DNA of 14,693 bases. Origin: an uncultured Ideonella sp. Lineage in GTDB: Bacteria; Pseudomonadota; Gammaproteobacteria; Burkholderiales; Burkholderiaceae. Every line of letters begins with the position of its first letter. Position 1 is the first letter of the stretch. The stretch covers positions 1 through 14,693 of the forward strand of contig CAMLGG010000126.1 in assembly GCA_946479475.1 (NCBI GenBank), in the 5' to 3' direction. Shown here in pieces: positions 1-7,280 of the stretch. The notes under the pieces are model-generated. The model made no database searches and was not told the DNA's origin. It was given only the letters and a program-made list of their open reading frames with translations. The translations under genes were made by a program, and so were the position numbers.

Positions 1-191
1 ACGTCGAAATCCGCCGTGTCTTGCCCGTGCAGCGCCGTCACGGTGAGGCAGACGCCGTCGCACGACACGCTCGCGCCGATCTCGAGGCCGGCCGCGAAGC
101 CGGCTGGAAAGCGCAGCCTGAAGCTGCGAAGCCCGGGCCGGTCGGTGAGCCCTTCGATGGTGGCGATGCCTTGAACGATGCCGGTGAACAT
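1..191 (-). CDS. ribE: Riboflavin synthase (alpha subunit type), N-terminal part, cut by window edge
   Basis: Riboflavin synthase converts two molecules of 6,7-dimethyl-8-ribityllumazine into riboflavin plus a pyrimidinedione, the last step of riboflavin synthesis in the cytoplasm. Only the first 63 codons are present. They begin with MFTGIVQG, the hallmark N-terminus of the E. coli-type enzyme, followed by a region ending in SCDGVCLTVTAL, which matches the first lumazine-binding barrel. The ATG at 191 is certain because MFTG is the family start. There is no strong Shine-Dalgarno, only an A/T-rich GATAATTG just upstream. It lies 128 bases downstream of the Bug gene on the same strand, with a hairpin between them, so co-transcription is uncertain. 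I see no FMN riboswitch. The rest of the gene lies left of the window. E. coli databases use both ribC and ribE for this enzyme. Confidence 0.9.
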   Translation of the reverse strand, partial: MFTGIVQGIATIEGLTDRPGLRSFRLRFPAGFAAGLEIGASVSCDGVCLTVTALHGQDTADFD

Positions 192-289
192 GGCAGCAAT
201 TATCGATCGCCGCGCCGCAAGCGCCCCCTACCAGGGCGTGCGCGGATCCGGCTGCAGCCGGTCCGCTGCGCGGGCTCCCTTGGGGGGCA

Positions 290-306
290 GGCCCCTGGCA
301 GGGGCC
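290..306 (-). terminator. Possible hairpin terminator after the Bug gene
   Basis: A perfect 7-bp inverted repeat, GGCCCCT and AGGGGCC with a 3-base loop, starts about 14 bases beyond the Bug stop codon on the minus strand. No T-tract follows, so it is not a classical intrinsic terminator. It could be a processing or partial termination site between the Bug gene and riboflavin synthase. GC-rich sequence makes such hairpins common, so confidence is low. Confidence 0.3.
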
Positions 307-319
307 GTGGGGGCCTCAT

Positions 320-1312
320 TCAGTCGGGTTTGATCTTTGCGCGGGTGATGACCGGCTGCCAGCGCTTCTGCTCGGCGGCAATGAAGCTCGCGAACTCGGC
401 CGGCGTGCTGCCCACTGCGATGGCAGCGTCATTGGACAGGCGATCGAGGGCCTCCTTCTCGCGCATGGCCCGGGCACAGGCGGCCGCCAGCTTGTCGATG
501 GCGACGGCCTGCTGGCTCGAGGGCGCGAGCATGCCGTACCACTGCGTCATCTCGAAGCCCGGATAGCCTTGCTCGGCCACCGTCGGCACATCGGGCAACT
601 GCGGGATGCGCTGGGGGGTGCCGGTGGCGATGCAGCGCAGCTTGCCCGTCCTGATGAACTGCAGCACGGCCGGCGCGCCCACCGAGGCGGCGTCCAGCCG
701 GCCGGCCAGCAGGTCGGTCAGCTGCGGGCCGGTGCCGCGGTAGGGCACGTGCAGGATGAAGGTGTCGGTGGCCATCTTCAGGTACTCCATGGCCAGGTGC
801 CCCGCGCTGCCGTTGCCGGCCGAGCCGTAGTTCAGGCGGCCCGGCCTGGATTTCGCCAGCGCGACGAACTCCTTCAGGTTCTTCACCGGCAGGTCGGGGT
901 GGACGAGGTACAGGCTCGGCACCTTGGCCAGCAGCGAGACGGGCTTGAAATCCTTGCGCGGGTCGTAGGGCAGCTTGTCGAAGATGTAGGGGTTCACCGC
1001 CAGCGTGCCGATGTGGCCGAGGATCACCGTGTGCTGGTCGTCCGCGCGCGCCACCTCGGCCATCGCGACGTTGCCGGCGCCGCCGGGCTTGTTGTCGACG
1101 TACACGCTCTGGCCGAGCGACTTCGTCAACTCCGCCGCCGTGGCACGCGCGACGATCTCGGAGCTCCCGCCAGGCGCGAAGGGCACGACGAAGCGCACCG
1201 CCTTGCCCGGCCAGGCGGCCTGGGCGCGTGCGCTGGCCGGCAGCAGGCCGGCACCGCCGAGGGCTGCGGCGGCTTCGAGCCACTGGCGCCGCGTGATGGA
1301 AGAGGTCGGCAT
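320..1312 (-). CDS. Bug/TctC-family periplasmic substrate-binding protein, tripartite tricarboxylate transport type
   Basis: Bug proteins are periplasmic ligand-binding proteins greatly expanded in Burkholderiales. They bind small carboxylates or related compounds, and only a few have a dedicated TctAB membrane partner. The 330-residue product has the usual family length. Residues 1-31 form a leader with a twin-arginine-like motif (ITRRQWLEAAAALGG, about 6-20) and probable cleavage after ASARAQA. The mature part shows the ligand-loop signatures FAPGGSSEIVAR (45-56) and NKPGGAGNVA (74-83), then YGSAGNGSAGHLAMEYL and VPYRGTGPQLTDLLAGRLD (189-207). The start is supported by GGAG (minus strand, complement of 1321-1324) eight bases upstream. 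No tctA or tctB gene is visible, so it is an orphan and its ligand cannot be predicted. It is divergent from the HAF gene at 1489. Confidence 0.93.
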   Translation of the reverse strand: MPTSSITRRQWLEAAAALGGAGLLPASARAQAAWPGKAVRFVVPFAPGGSSEIVARATAAELTKSLGQSVYVDNKPGGAGNVAMAEVARADDQHTVILGHIGTLAVNPYIFDKLPYDPRKDFKPVSLLAKVPSLYLVHPDLPVKNLKEFVALAKSRPGRLNYGSAGNGSAGHLAMEYLKMATDTFILHVPYRGTGPQLTDLLAGRLDAASVGAPAVLQFIRTGKLRCIATGTPQRIPQLPDVPTVAEQGYPGFEMTQWYGMLAPSSQQAVAIDKLAAACARAMREKEALDRLSNDAAIAVGSTPAEFASFIAAEQKRWQPVITRAKIKPD

Positions 1313-1488
1313 GGTCTGGTCTCCGGTCGGTGGGACCGGCCCACTCTAGCGGCGCCGGAGGTGCCCGCTCGACGGAAACCACGTAAGGGCAATCCTGAAG
1401 ATTCGTCAACCCCGAGGGGCGGCCCCATAGGCCGGCCGGGCCGCAGCGCTTAAGCTCTCGCGGCTCATCGGTCTGTCAGGGAGTGTCC

Positions 1489-2562
1489 ATGCCCTTAGCG
1501 TTCACGCGCCGCTCGGCGCTGGCTGCAGTTGCCGGCGCCTGCGCCACCTTCACCCCCCTGGCCCGCGCTGCCTTCGCGCCGGTCCGCTACCGCCTGAGCG
1601 ACCTGGGCGATCTGGGCGGCAGCACCATCGACGTCAACGATGTGAACGACCACGGCGTGGCCACCGGCATGGCCACCCGGCACGACGGCGACCACCAGGG
1701 CGTGGCCTTCGTCTCGGTCAATGGCCGCATGCACCGGGCGCGCTTCCAGGGCTCCGGCCACCCCTCCTACGGCATGGCGATCAACAACTCGGGCCTGGTC
1801 GCCGGTTTCGACCGCGGCCTGATCTCTCCGCCGGAGCCGAACGTGTGCTGGACGGCCGGCCGCGACGGCATCCGGCACGAGTTGCCACCGGCGGACGACG
1901 GGACCGCCTTCATCTACCTCGAGGACATCAACGACGCGGGCATGGTGGTCGGCGGCTCGGGCGTGGTGCCCCTGCGCTACTCGGGCGGCCGCACCGAGTC
2001 ACTGGGCCTGCCGGACGGCTTCAGCCATGGCCACGCCCGGGCCGTCAATGCCGAAGGCGACATCGTGGGCGTGCTCTACGGCCCCACCGAGGGCACCGCC
2101 TTCACCTGCTTCGACGGGGTCATCCGGGCGCTGGACATCCCGGGCGCCGGCGAGCACGAAGCCCGCGGCGTGAACCGGCGGCGGCAGGTCTGCGGCACCC
2201 TGCGCGGCAGCGGCCAGGGCCAGCCGGGCCGCCCCTTCGTCTGGCAGGACGGCCAGCTCAGCCTGCTGCACTGGCCGGGCCGCCGCAGCGCCGTGGCCCA
2301 GGCCATGGCCCTGAACGACGACGGCACGGTGGTCGGCATCTCTTACCGCAAGGGTCAGAACGGCTGGAGCGTCGAGCGCGCCTTCGTCGCCTTCGATGAC
2401 GTCATGTTCGACATGAACACGCTGCTCGAGGAGGACCAGGCCGGCACCTGGGTGCTGCACCGCGCGGCCTCGATCAACCAGCGTGGGCAGATAGTCGGCA
2501 GGGCCTGGCGGGAAGATCTTCAGGCCTACCGGGGCTACCTCGCGACGCCCGTCGAAGGCTGA
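1489..2562 (+). CDS. Exported HAF-repeat protein 1
   Basis: Function is unknown; the family is recognised by its repeats. The 357-residue product starts with a twin-arginine-like leader (FTRRSALAAVAG, 5-16) and probable cleavage after LARAA. The mature part has about seven copies of the HAF-type unit with core [IVL]N..G.VVG: VNDHGVATG (52), INNSGLVAG (98), INDAGMVVG (147), VNAEGDIVG (186), VNRRRQVCG (228), LNDDGTVVG (275) and INQRGQIVG (329). Seven units suggest a seven-bladed propeller, which is inference. The last unit follows a MNTLLEE...TWVLHRAASIN segment typical of the end of these proteins. I chose ATG 1489 because AGGGAG (1478-1483) stands five bases before it; the in-frame GTG at 1483 overlaps that site. 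No membrane anchor, PEP-CTERM or LPXTG tail is seen. A paralogue lies at 7281-8381. Confidence 0.85.
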   Translation: MPLAFTRRSALAAVAGACATFTPLARAAFAPVRYRLSDLGDLGGSTIDVNDVNDHGVATGMATRHDGDHQGVAFVSVNGRMHRARFQGSGHPSYGMAINNSGLVAGFDRGLISPPEPNVCWTAGRDGIRHELPPADDGTAFIYLEDINDAGMVVGGSGVVPLRYSGGRTESLGLPDGFSHGHARAVNAEGDIVGVLYGPTEGTAFTCFDGVIRALDIPGAGEHEARGVNRRRQVCGTLRGSGQGQPGRPFVWQDGQLSLLHWPGRRSAVAQAMALNDDGTVVGISYRKGQNGWSVERAFVAFDDVMFDMNTLLEEDQAGTWVLHRAASINQRGQIVGRAWREDLQAYRGYLATPVEG

Positions 2563-2573
2563 ACCCGCCGCTG

Positions 2574-2587
2574 CGCCGCCTTCGGCG
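2574..2587. terminator. Possible bidirectional hairpin between convergent genes
   Basis: CGCCG and CGGCG pair around a CCTT loop in the 42-base gap between the convergent ends of the HAF gene (stop 2560-2562) and the GT39 gene (stop 2605-2607). The position suits a shared terminator, but the stem is short and no T-tract follows on either strand. Confidence 0.25.
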
Positions 2588-2604
2588 TCGGTCCCTCAAG
2601 GAGA

Positions 2605-4218
2605 TCACTCTTGCGGGGAGCGGCCCGTCGAAGACTGGGCGCTCCCCAGCCACTTGACGAGCGCGAAGCCCCGCTCCTCGAACACCGGCTCCCAGGCACT
2701 CGCCTCTTCGGGTGGCAGCTTGCGCAGCTGGTCGACACGGATGAGCGCCAGCTCGCCTGGCTTCGGGTGCCGGCGCGGCGTCACCTCCGCCCGGTAGAGC
2801 GCGAAGCTGGGATGGTGGAGCTGCCACTGCACCGCCGGCTCGGGCCGGTTGCGGGCGACCAGCGCCGCATCACGGACCGGCCCTTGCAGCAGGATGCCCC
2901 ACCAGGGCAGCGCGAAGCCGAGCACGACGAGCGCCACCACGCAGGCGCCCAGCAAGGGCGTGGCGTGCGCCGGCAAGCCCTGCCGCCAGCGCGCGGGCGC
3001 GGCGGCAAGGCCGACCACCACGCCGGCCGCGACCAGCCCGGCGCCGACCACCAGCGTGGGCACCGGCACGCCGCTCAGCAGCGCGCGGTACTCGGGCTTC
3101 GTCATGCGAGACGCCACCAGCGGCAGCTGCCACGCCGGCAGCACGAACAACGCGAGCAGCAGCAACGCTGCGAGCGCCAGCGCCCAGCGCATCACCGCAC
3201 CCGAACGCTCGAGCTCGATGGCCATCAGCAGCACGAAGGGCGTCGCGCCATAGAGCACGTAGTGCGGCAGCTTGGTGCCGGACAGGCTGAAGAACACCAG
3301 CACGAACAGGCCCCAGCCGAGCAGGAAGCGGCCCAGCGGATCGCGCCAGTGCTCACGCACATGCCGGGCCACGGCCGCGAGCAGCGGCGCCCACGGCAGC
3401 AGCACGAGCGGCAGGACGACGAGGTAGTAGCCCCAGCCACCGCCGTGCTGCTCCAGCGTGCCGGTGTAGCGCGCGAGGTTGTGGCGCACGAAGAAGCCGT
3501 CGATGAAGGCCTGGCCGTGGCGATGCAGCGCGTAGGCATACCAGGGCACGGCTATGCCGAGCAGCAGCGCCCAGGCCGGCAGGTCGCTCGCCGCCTGCCA
3601 GACGCGGCGGCCAAGGGCGCGCCAATCGCCGGCGGTGATCAGCCAGACGCCAGCGGCGGCGACCGGGATCAGGCCGGCGACCGGGCCCTTGGCAAGCAGG
3701 CCGAGGCCCATCCAGGCAAAGGCGCGGCGCAGCGCCGCCTTCGACTCGGATTCCAGCCATCGCCAGGCATCGAACACCGCCAGCACGAGCAGCAGGTTGA
3801 GCAAGGCATCGGCCGTCGCTGCGCGGCCGATGGCGAGCACGCCCAGGCTGGTCGCCATCATCAGCGCCGCGCTCGTGGCCCGGCGCTGCCCCAGACGCGG
3901 CGCGGCGAAGCCGAACACGGCCAACGCCCAGCCCCAGGCACACAAGGCCGAGGGCAGGCGCAGCGCGAACTCGTTCAGCCCGAAGGCCGAGACGCTGCCC
4001 GCCTGCAGCCAGTAGACGAGGATGGGCTTGTCGAAGCGGTCCTCGCCGTTGAGCGTGGTGTGTCCCCAGTCGCCGCTGGCCAGCATCTCGCGCGTGGCCT
4101 CGCTGAACGCGCCCTCGTCGACGTCGAACAGCGGCGCCGAGCCGAGTTGAAAGAGCGCCAGCGCGAGCAGCGCAAGGGCCAGCGCCCAGGGCGCGCGCTT
4201 AGGCAGAAAAGCCCGCAT
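2605..4218 (-). CDS. ArnT-like glycosyltransferase (GT39/GT83, polyprenyl-phosphate sugar donor)
   Basis: Enzymes of this fold sit in the inner membrane and move a sugar from an undecaprenyl-phosphate carrier to lipid A, core sugars or another acceptor on the periplasmic side. The 537-residue product has about eleven to twelve hydrophobic segments. The first periplasmic loop carries the family signature DVDEGAFSEATREM (32-45, with the acidic D34/E35 pair), then SGDW, NGEDRFDKPILVYW (57-70, the ArnT-like KPxLxYW motif) and FALRLPSAL. The last about 90 residues are soluble, as in ArnT. It is the third gene of the operon: its ATG lies inside the end of the GT2 gene, a 20-base overlap (4199-4218), which suggests translational coupling. 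Sugar and acceptor are not shown by the sequence. The neighbouring UDP-glucuronate epimerase suggests galacturonate, in analogy to Rhizobium RgtA-D, rather than aminoarabinose, since no arn synthesis genes are present. Confidence 0.85.
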   Translation of the reverse strand: MRAFLPKRAPWALALALLALALFQLGSAPLFDVDEGAFSEATREMLASGDWGHTTLNGEDRFDKPILVYWLQAGSVSAFGLNEFALRLPSALCAWGWALAVFGFAAPRLGQRRATSAALMMATSLGVLAIGRAATADALLNLLLVLAVFDAWRWLESESKAALRRAFAWMGLGLLAKGPVAGLIPVAAAGVWLITAGDWRALGRRVWQAASDLPAWALLLGIAVPWYAYALHRHGQAFIDGFFVRHNLARYTGTLEQHGGGWGYYLVVLPLVLLPWAPLLAAVARHVREHWRDPLGRFLLGWGLFVLVFFSLSGTKLPHYVLYGATPFVLLMAIELERSGAVMRWALALAALLLLALFVLPAWQLPLVASRMTKPEYRALLSGVPVPTLVVGAGLVAAGVVVGLAAAPARWRQGLPAHATPLLGACVVALVVLGFALPWWGILLQGPVRDAALVARNRPEPAVQWQLHHPSFALYRAEVTPRRHPKPGELALIRVDQLRKLPPEEASAWEPVFEERGFALVKWLGSAQSSTGRSPQE

Positions 4219-5275
4219 GCCAGGCTTCGTTCTCGCCGAGTTCGGGCTGCTGCATCGTGTGGTACTGCCTGGCGTGGCCGCCCTCGTAGTAGATGCGGAT
4301 CAGCAACTCGGCCAGCACGCCGGTGCAGAGGAACTGCAGGCCGGCGATCACCATGAAGAAGCCGAGGATCAGCAGCGGCCGGCCGCCCACCGATTCGCCC
4401 AGCAGCTTGAGCACGCCGAGGTAGGCGAGGATGCCGCTGCCGATGGCGCCGACGCCCAGGCCGACCGTGCCGAAGAAGTGGCCCGGCCGCGCGCCGAAGT
4501 TGAGGAAGAAGTACACCGCCAGCAGGTCGACCAGCACGCGGAAGGTGCGCGAGATGCCGTATTTGGATTCGCCGGCCGTGCGCGCGTGGTGGCTCACCGG
4601 CACCTCGGCCATGCGGGCCGGCGAGGTGACGGTGGCAAGCCACGCCGGGATGAACCGGTGCATCTCGCCATACAGCCTCACCTCGTGCAGCACCGGCGCG
4701 CGGAAGGCCTTGAGGCTGCAGCCCAGGTCCTGGAACTTCAGGTCCGTCACGCGGCGGATCAGGCGGTTGGCCAGCATCGACGGGAACTTGCGCAGCGCGA
4801 AGCCGTCCTGCCGGTTCTGGCGCCAGCCGGCGACCATGTCGAAGGGCTCGTTCAGCAGCTTGGCCACCAGCAGCGGGATGTCCTGCGGGTCGTTCTGCAG
4901 GTCGCCGTCCATGGTGACGATCACGTCGCCGCGCGCCGCATCAATGCCCGCCTGCATCGCGGCCGTCTGGCGGAAGTTGCGCAGCAGGCGCAGCACGCGG
5001 ATGTGCGGGCCGACGGCGGCCGCATGCTCCTGCAGTGCGCGACCGGTGCCATCGCGGCTGCCGTCGTCGACCACGATCAGCTCCCACGGATGCGGGTAGG
5101 CGGCCAGCGCCGACTGCACCGCGTCGATCAGCGGGCGCGCGTTGTCGATCTCGTTGTACATCGGCACGACCACCGACAGGCGATGCGCCGGCAGCCGCAG
5201 CAGCGCCTGGGCCCGCATCGCCGGCAGGTCGATGGGCGCCTCGGCGGCGTTCGATGGGAGGGTGGTCGTGCTCAT
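4199..5275 (-). CDS. GT2 polyprenyl-phosphate glycosyltransferase (ArnC/DPM1/RgtE-like)
   Basis: This enzyme likely transfers a sugar from a nucleotide donor to undecaprenyl phosphate at the cytoplasmic face of the inner membrane, making the donor for the GT39 enzyme. The 358-residue product has the GT-A core: LSVVVPMYNEIDN (33-45), ELIVVDDGSRDGT (65-77), RNFRQTAAMQAG (99-110), the metal-binding MDGDLQNDP (122-130), QDLGCSLKAFR (182-192), GEMHRFIPAW (203-212) and GESKYGISRTFRVLVDLL (235-252). Two membrane hairpin segments follow at about 262-292 and 299-328, the layout of ArnC and GtrB-like enzymes. The start at 5275 gives a 4-base ATGA overlap with the preceding gene, whose stop is 5272-5274. 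Longer readings in this frame lack family similarity. Donor specificity cannot be read directly; UDP-galacturonate is suggested by context. Confidence 0.9.
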   Translation of the reverse strand: MSTTTLPSNAAEAPIDLPAMRAQALLRLPAHRLSVVVPMYNEIDNARPLIDAVQSALAAYPHPWELIVVDDGSRDGTGRALQEHAAAVGPHIRVLRLLRNFRQTAAMQAGIDAARGDVIVTMDGDLQNDPQDIPLLVAKLLNEPFDMVAGWRQNRQDGFALRKFPSMLANRLIRRVTDLKFQDLGCSLKAFRAPVLHEVRLYGEMHRFIPAWLATVTSPARMAEVPVSHHARTAGESKYGISRTFRVLVDLLAVYFFLNFGARPGHFFGTVGLGVGAIGSGILAYLGVLKLLGESVGGRPLLILGFFMVIAGLQFLCTGVLAELLIRIYYEGGHARQYHTMQQPELGENEAWHAGFSA

Positions 5276-6234
5276 GGTTTCTCCAACGCGGGCCGCCTCT
5301 CGCGTGCCCAGGGCATGATGATCGCAGCCGCGGCCAAGGCCACGGCCAGGCTGAAGGCGTGCAGCGCCAGCGCGCCGGCGGCCACCTGGGCGCCGGTGCC
5401 GTGCACGCTGGCATCGCCCATCAGGGCCGCGGCCCAGACGCCGGCCTCGTAAGTCCCCAGGCCCGCGGGCCCTTGCAGCGGCAGCACCGAGGCCACCTCG
5501 CCGCCCAGCGCGCCGCGCAGCGCGGCGGCGAAATCCAGCGGCGCGAGCGCCTGCAGCAGCAGCGCGAAGACCGCCAGCTTGACGAGCCAGTTGGCGGCGC
5601 AAAGCGCCCAGCCCGTCCGGTCGTTGCGATGCGCCAGCCAGGCGGCCGAGAAGCGCTGCACTGCGGGGACGCGAGCCGACAACATCGCCAGCAGGCGCGG
5701 CCCGAACAGCAGCACCAGCAGCCAACCCAGGACGATGAGCACCGACCAGCCGGCCCGCGTGCGGGCATCGACCGGAGGCAGCCACCACGCCGCCAGCGTG
5801 CCGAGCACCGCCGCATCCTGCAGCCGCAGCCACAGCAGGCTCTTGAGCGACTCGGAGACCGGCACGCCGAAGCGGCGCTGCAGCAGCAGCGGATAGCCGG
5901 CCTCGCCGGCGCGAAGAGGCAGCACGACGATCGCGGCGTTGTGGGTCAGGAACAGCGCGAGGCAGGCGACGAAGCCCGGGCCCCGGCCGCGCGCCGGCTG
6001 GGCCGCGAACCAGGAGCCCCATTCGCGGCGCAGCCGCTCGGCGCGCAAGGCGTAGCTGGCGGCGAGGCCGGCCAGGGCCACGGCCCACACCCACAGGGGT
6101 GTCGCGGCGAAGGCTTCCCGCAGGGGCGCCAGGTCGACCTTGCGCAGCAGGAAGGCCAGCAGGCCGATGCCCAGCACGCTGGCGATCACGAGGCGCATCC
6201 AGGGGCGACGCGCGGTGTCGGGCTTGTCGGGCAT
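5272..6234 (-). CDS. Lysylphosphatidylglycerol synthase-type transmembrane protein (AglD/MprF-N, UPF0104)
   Basis: This is a polytopic inner-membrane protein of the PF03706 type, related to the membrane half of MprF and to HpnL. The 320-residue product has about eight hydrophobic segments. Family features are THNAAIVVLPLRAGEAGYPLLLQRRFG (97-123, the conserved P.R.GE motif), WLRLQDAAVL (135-144, the R..D pair) and LPLQGPAGLGTYEAG (251-265, the conserved P.GLG..E motif). The aminoacyl-transferase domain of full MprF is absent, so lysyl transfer is not expected. MprF's membrane domain is known to act in lipid flipping, so a role in moving a lipid-linked sugar or glycolipid for the two downstream glycosyltransferases is plausible but unproven. 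It is the first gene of the operon and overlaps the GT2 gene by ATGA. ATG 6234 has only a weak Shine-Dalgarno, but upstream sequence in the frame is not family-like. Confidence 0.85.
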   Translation of the reverse strand: MPDKPDTARRPWMRLVIASVLGIGLLAFLLRKVDLAPLREAFAATPLWVWAVALAGLAASYALRAERLRREWGSWFAAQPARGRGPGFVACLALFLTHNAAIVVLPLRAGEAGYPLLLQRRFGVPVSESLKSLLWLRLQDAAVLGTLAAWWLPPVDARTRAGWSVLIVLGWLLVLLFGPRLLAMLSARVPAVQRFSAAWLAHRNDRTGWALCAANWLVKLAVFALLLQALAPLDFAAALRGALGGEVASVLPLQGPAGLGTYEAGVWAAALMGDASVHGTGAQVAAGALALHAFSLAVALAAAAIIMPWARERRPALEKP

Positions 6235-6288
6235 CTGGCGTTCAGGGAAACCGGCAATGGTAGCAGCCGGGGCTATCATCACTGGCCC

Positions 6289-7275
6289 ATGGCCCAGCAG
6301 CACATCCTCGTCACCGGCGCCGCCGGCTTCATCGGCGCGCACGTCGCGGCCCAGCTCGCCCGCGAGGGCCACCGAGTCGTCGGCGTCGACAGCTTCAACG
6401 CCTACTACGAGGTCCGCCTCAAGCACGACCGCGTCGCCGCGCTGCTGAAGCCGCTGGGCATCGAATGCCGGCCGCTGGACCTGTGCGACGCCGCAGCCAC
6501 CCGCCAGCTCATCGTCGACGGCCGCTTCGACGCGGTGATCCACCTCGCCGCCCAGGCCGGCGTGCGCCACTCGATCAAGGCGCCGGGCGACTACATCCAG
6601 TCCAACCTGGTGGGCTTCGGCAACGTCATCGAGTCCTGCCGCGAAGCGGGCGTGCCGCACCTGCTGTACGCCAGCTCCTCGAGTGTGTACGGCAACCGCG
6701 AGGACGCGCCCTTCCGCGAGTCGGACCGGGTGGACCGCCCGGCCTCGCTCTACGCCGCCACCAAGGTCGCCAACGAGCTCATCGCCCACACCTACGCCAG
6801 CATCCACGGCCTGCGCTCCACCGGCCTGCGCTTCTTCACCGTCTACGGGCCCTGGGGCCGGCCCGACATGGCCTACTTCTCGTTCTCGCGCCGCATCCGG
6901 GCCGGCCAGCCGATCACGCTGTTCGCGCAGGGCGAGCTGCTGCGCGACTTCACCTGCATCGACGACATCGTCGACGCGGTCATCGGCCTGCTGAAGGCGC
7001 CCGCGCCCGCCACGGCCGCGAAGGAATCCGACCTCTACAACCTCGGCCACCACGTGCCGGTGAAGGTGATCGATTTCGTCCGCACGCTCGAATCCGCGCT
7101 GGGGCTGAAGGCGCTGATCGAGTACGGGCCGATGCAGCCGGGCGACGTGCCCGTCACCTGCGCGGACGACGGCAAGCTGCGCGCGCGCATCGGCGAATGG
7201 GCCTGCACGCCGCTGGATGAAGGCCTGGACCGCTTCGCCCGCTGGATCGAGCAGTGGGAGCCAGCGGGCGCCTGA
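6289..7275 (+). CDS. UDP-glucuronate 4-epimerase (NAD-dependent, SDR family)
   Basis: This enzyme probably interconverts UDP-glucuronate and UDP-galacturonate in the cytoplasm. The 328-residue product is an extended short-chain dehydrogenase. It shows the NAD-binding TGAAGFIG (9-16), D34 after the second strand, VIHLAAQAGVRHS (83-95), SSSVYGN (130-136), the catalytic Y155xxxK159 in LYAATKVANE, and TVYGPWGRPDMAYFSF (184-199). GPWGRPDMA is typical of the UDP-glucuronate epimerase (CapI/LpsL) branch rather than GalE. Start 6289 precedes the NAD motif closely, as usual; no clear Shine-Dalgarno is visible, only TATCAT at 6274-6279. The gene is divergent from the glycosyltransferase operon with a 54-base gap and would supply its probable sugar donor. 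It ends five bases from the convergent HAF gene. Related specificities such as UDP-GlcNAcA epimerase are less likely but not excluded. Confidence 0.88.
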   Translation: MAQQHILVTGAAGFIGAHVAAQLAREGHRVVGVDSFNAYYEVRLKHDRVAALLKPLGIECRPLDLCDAAATRQLIVDGRFDAVIHLAAQAGVRHSIKAPGDYIQSNLVGFGNVIESCREAGVPHLLYASSSSVYGNREDAPFRESDRVDRPASLYAATKVANELIAHTYASIHGLRSTGLRFFTVYGPWGRPDMAYFSFSRRIRAGQPITLFAQGELLRDFTCIDDIVDAVIGLLKAPAPATAAKESDLYNLGHHVPVKVIDFVRTLESALGLKALIEYGPMQPGDVPVTCADDGKLRARIGEWACTPLDEGLDRFARWIEQWEPAGA

Positions 7276-7280
7276 GCGGC

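Noticed and set aside
192..319. FMN riboswitch upstream of riboflavin synthase
   Set aside because: The 128-base gap is too short for the full multi-helix aptamer and I do not see its conserved sequence; only a simple hairpin is present.
429..1409. Second minus-strand frame of 326 codons and plus-strand frame 569-1453 over the Bug gene
   Set aside because: Both are Arg/Pro/His-rich shadows; the Bug protein in the third frame has intact leader, motifs and length.
1483..1488. GTG start at 1483 for HAF protein 1
   Set aside because: The GTG overlaps the AGGGAG ribosome site; ATG 1489 has proper spacing and places the RR leader at the N-terminus.
2611..4356. Long plus-strand open frame of 581 codons opposite the GT39 and GT2 genes
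   Set aside because: Its translation is rich in Arg, Gln, His and Gly with no domain, typical of an antisense shadow in GC-rich DNA, while the minus strand encodes clear family proteins.
5276..6094. Upstream extension of the GT2 frame
   Set aside because: It is Arg/Ala-rich, opposite in frame to the real MprF-like gene on the same strand, and lacks family similarity; ATG 5275 with ATGA coupling explains the gene.
5035..6288. 417-codon N-terminal extension of the epimerase frame
   Set aside because: The extension is low-complexity and antisense to the membrane protein. The SDR nucleotide-binding motif begins right after ATG 6289, the normal start for the family.
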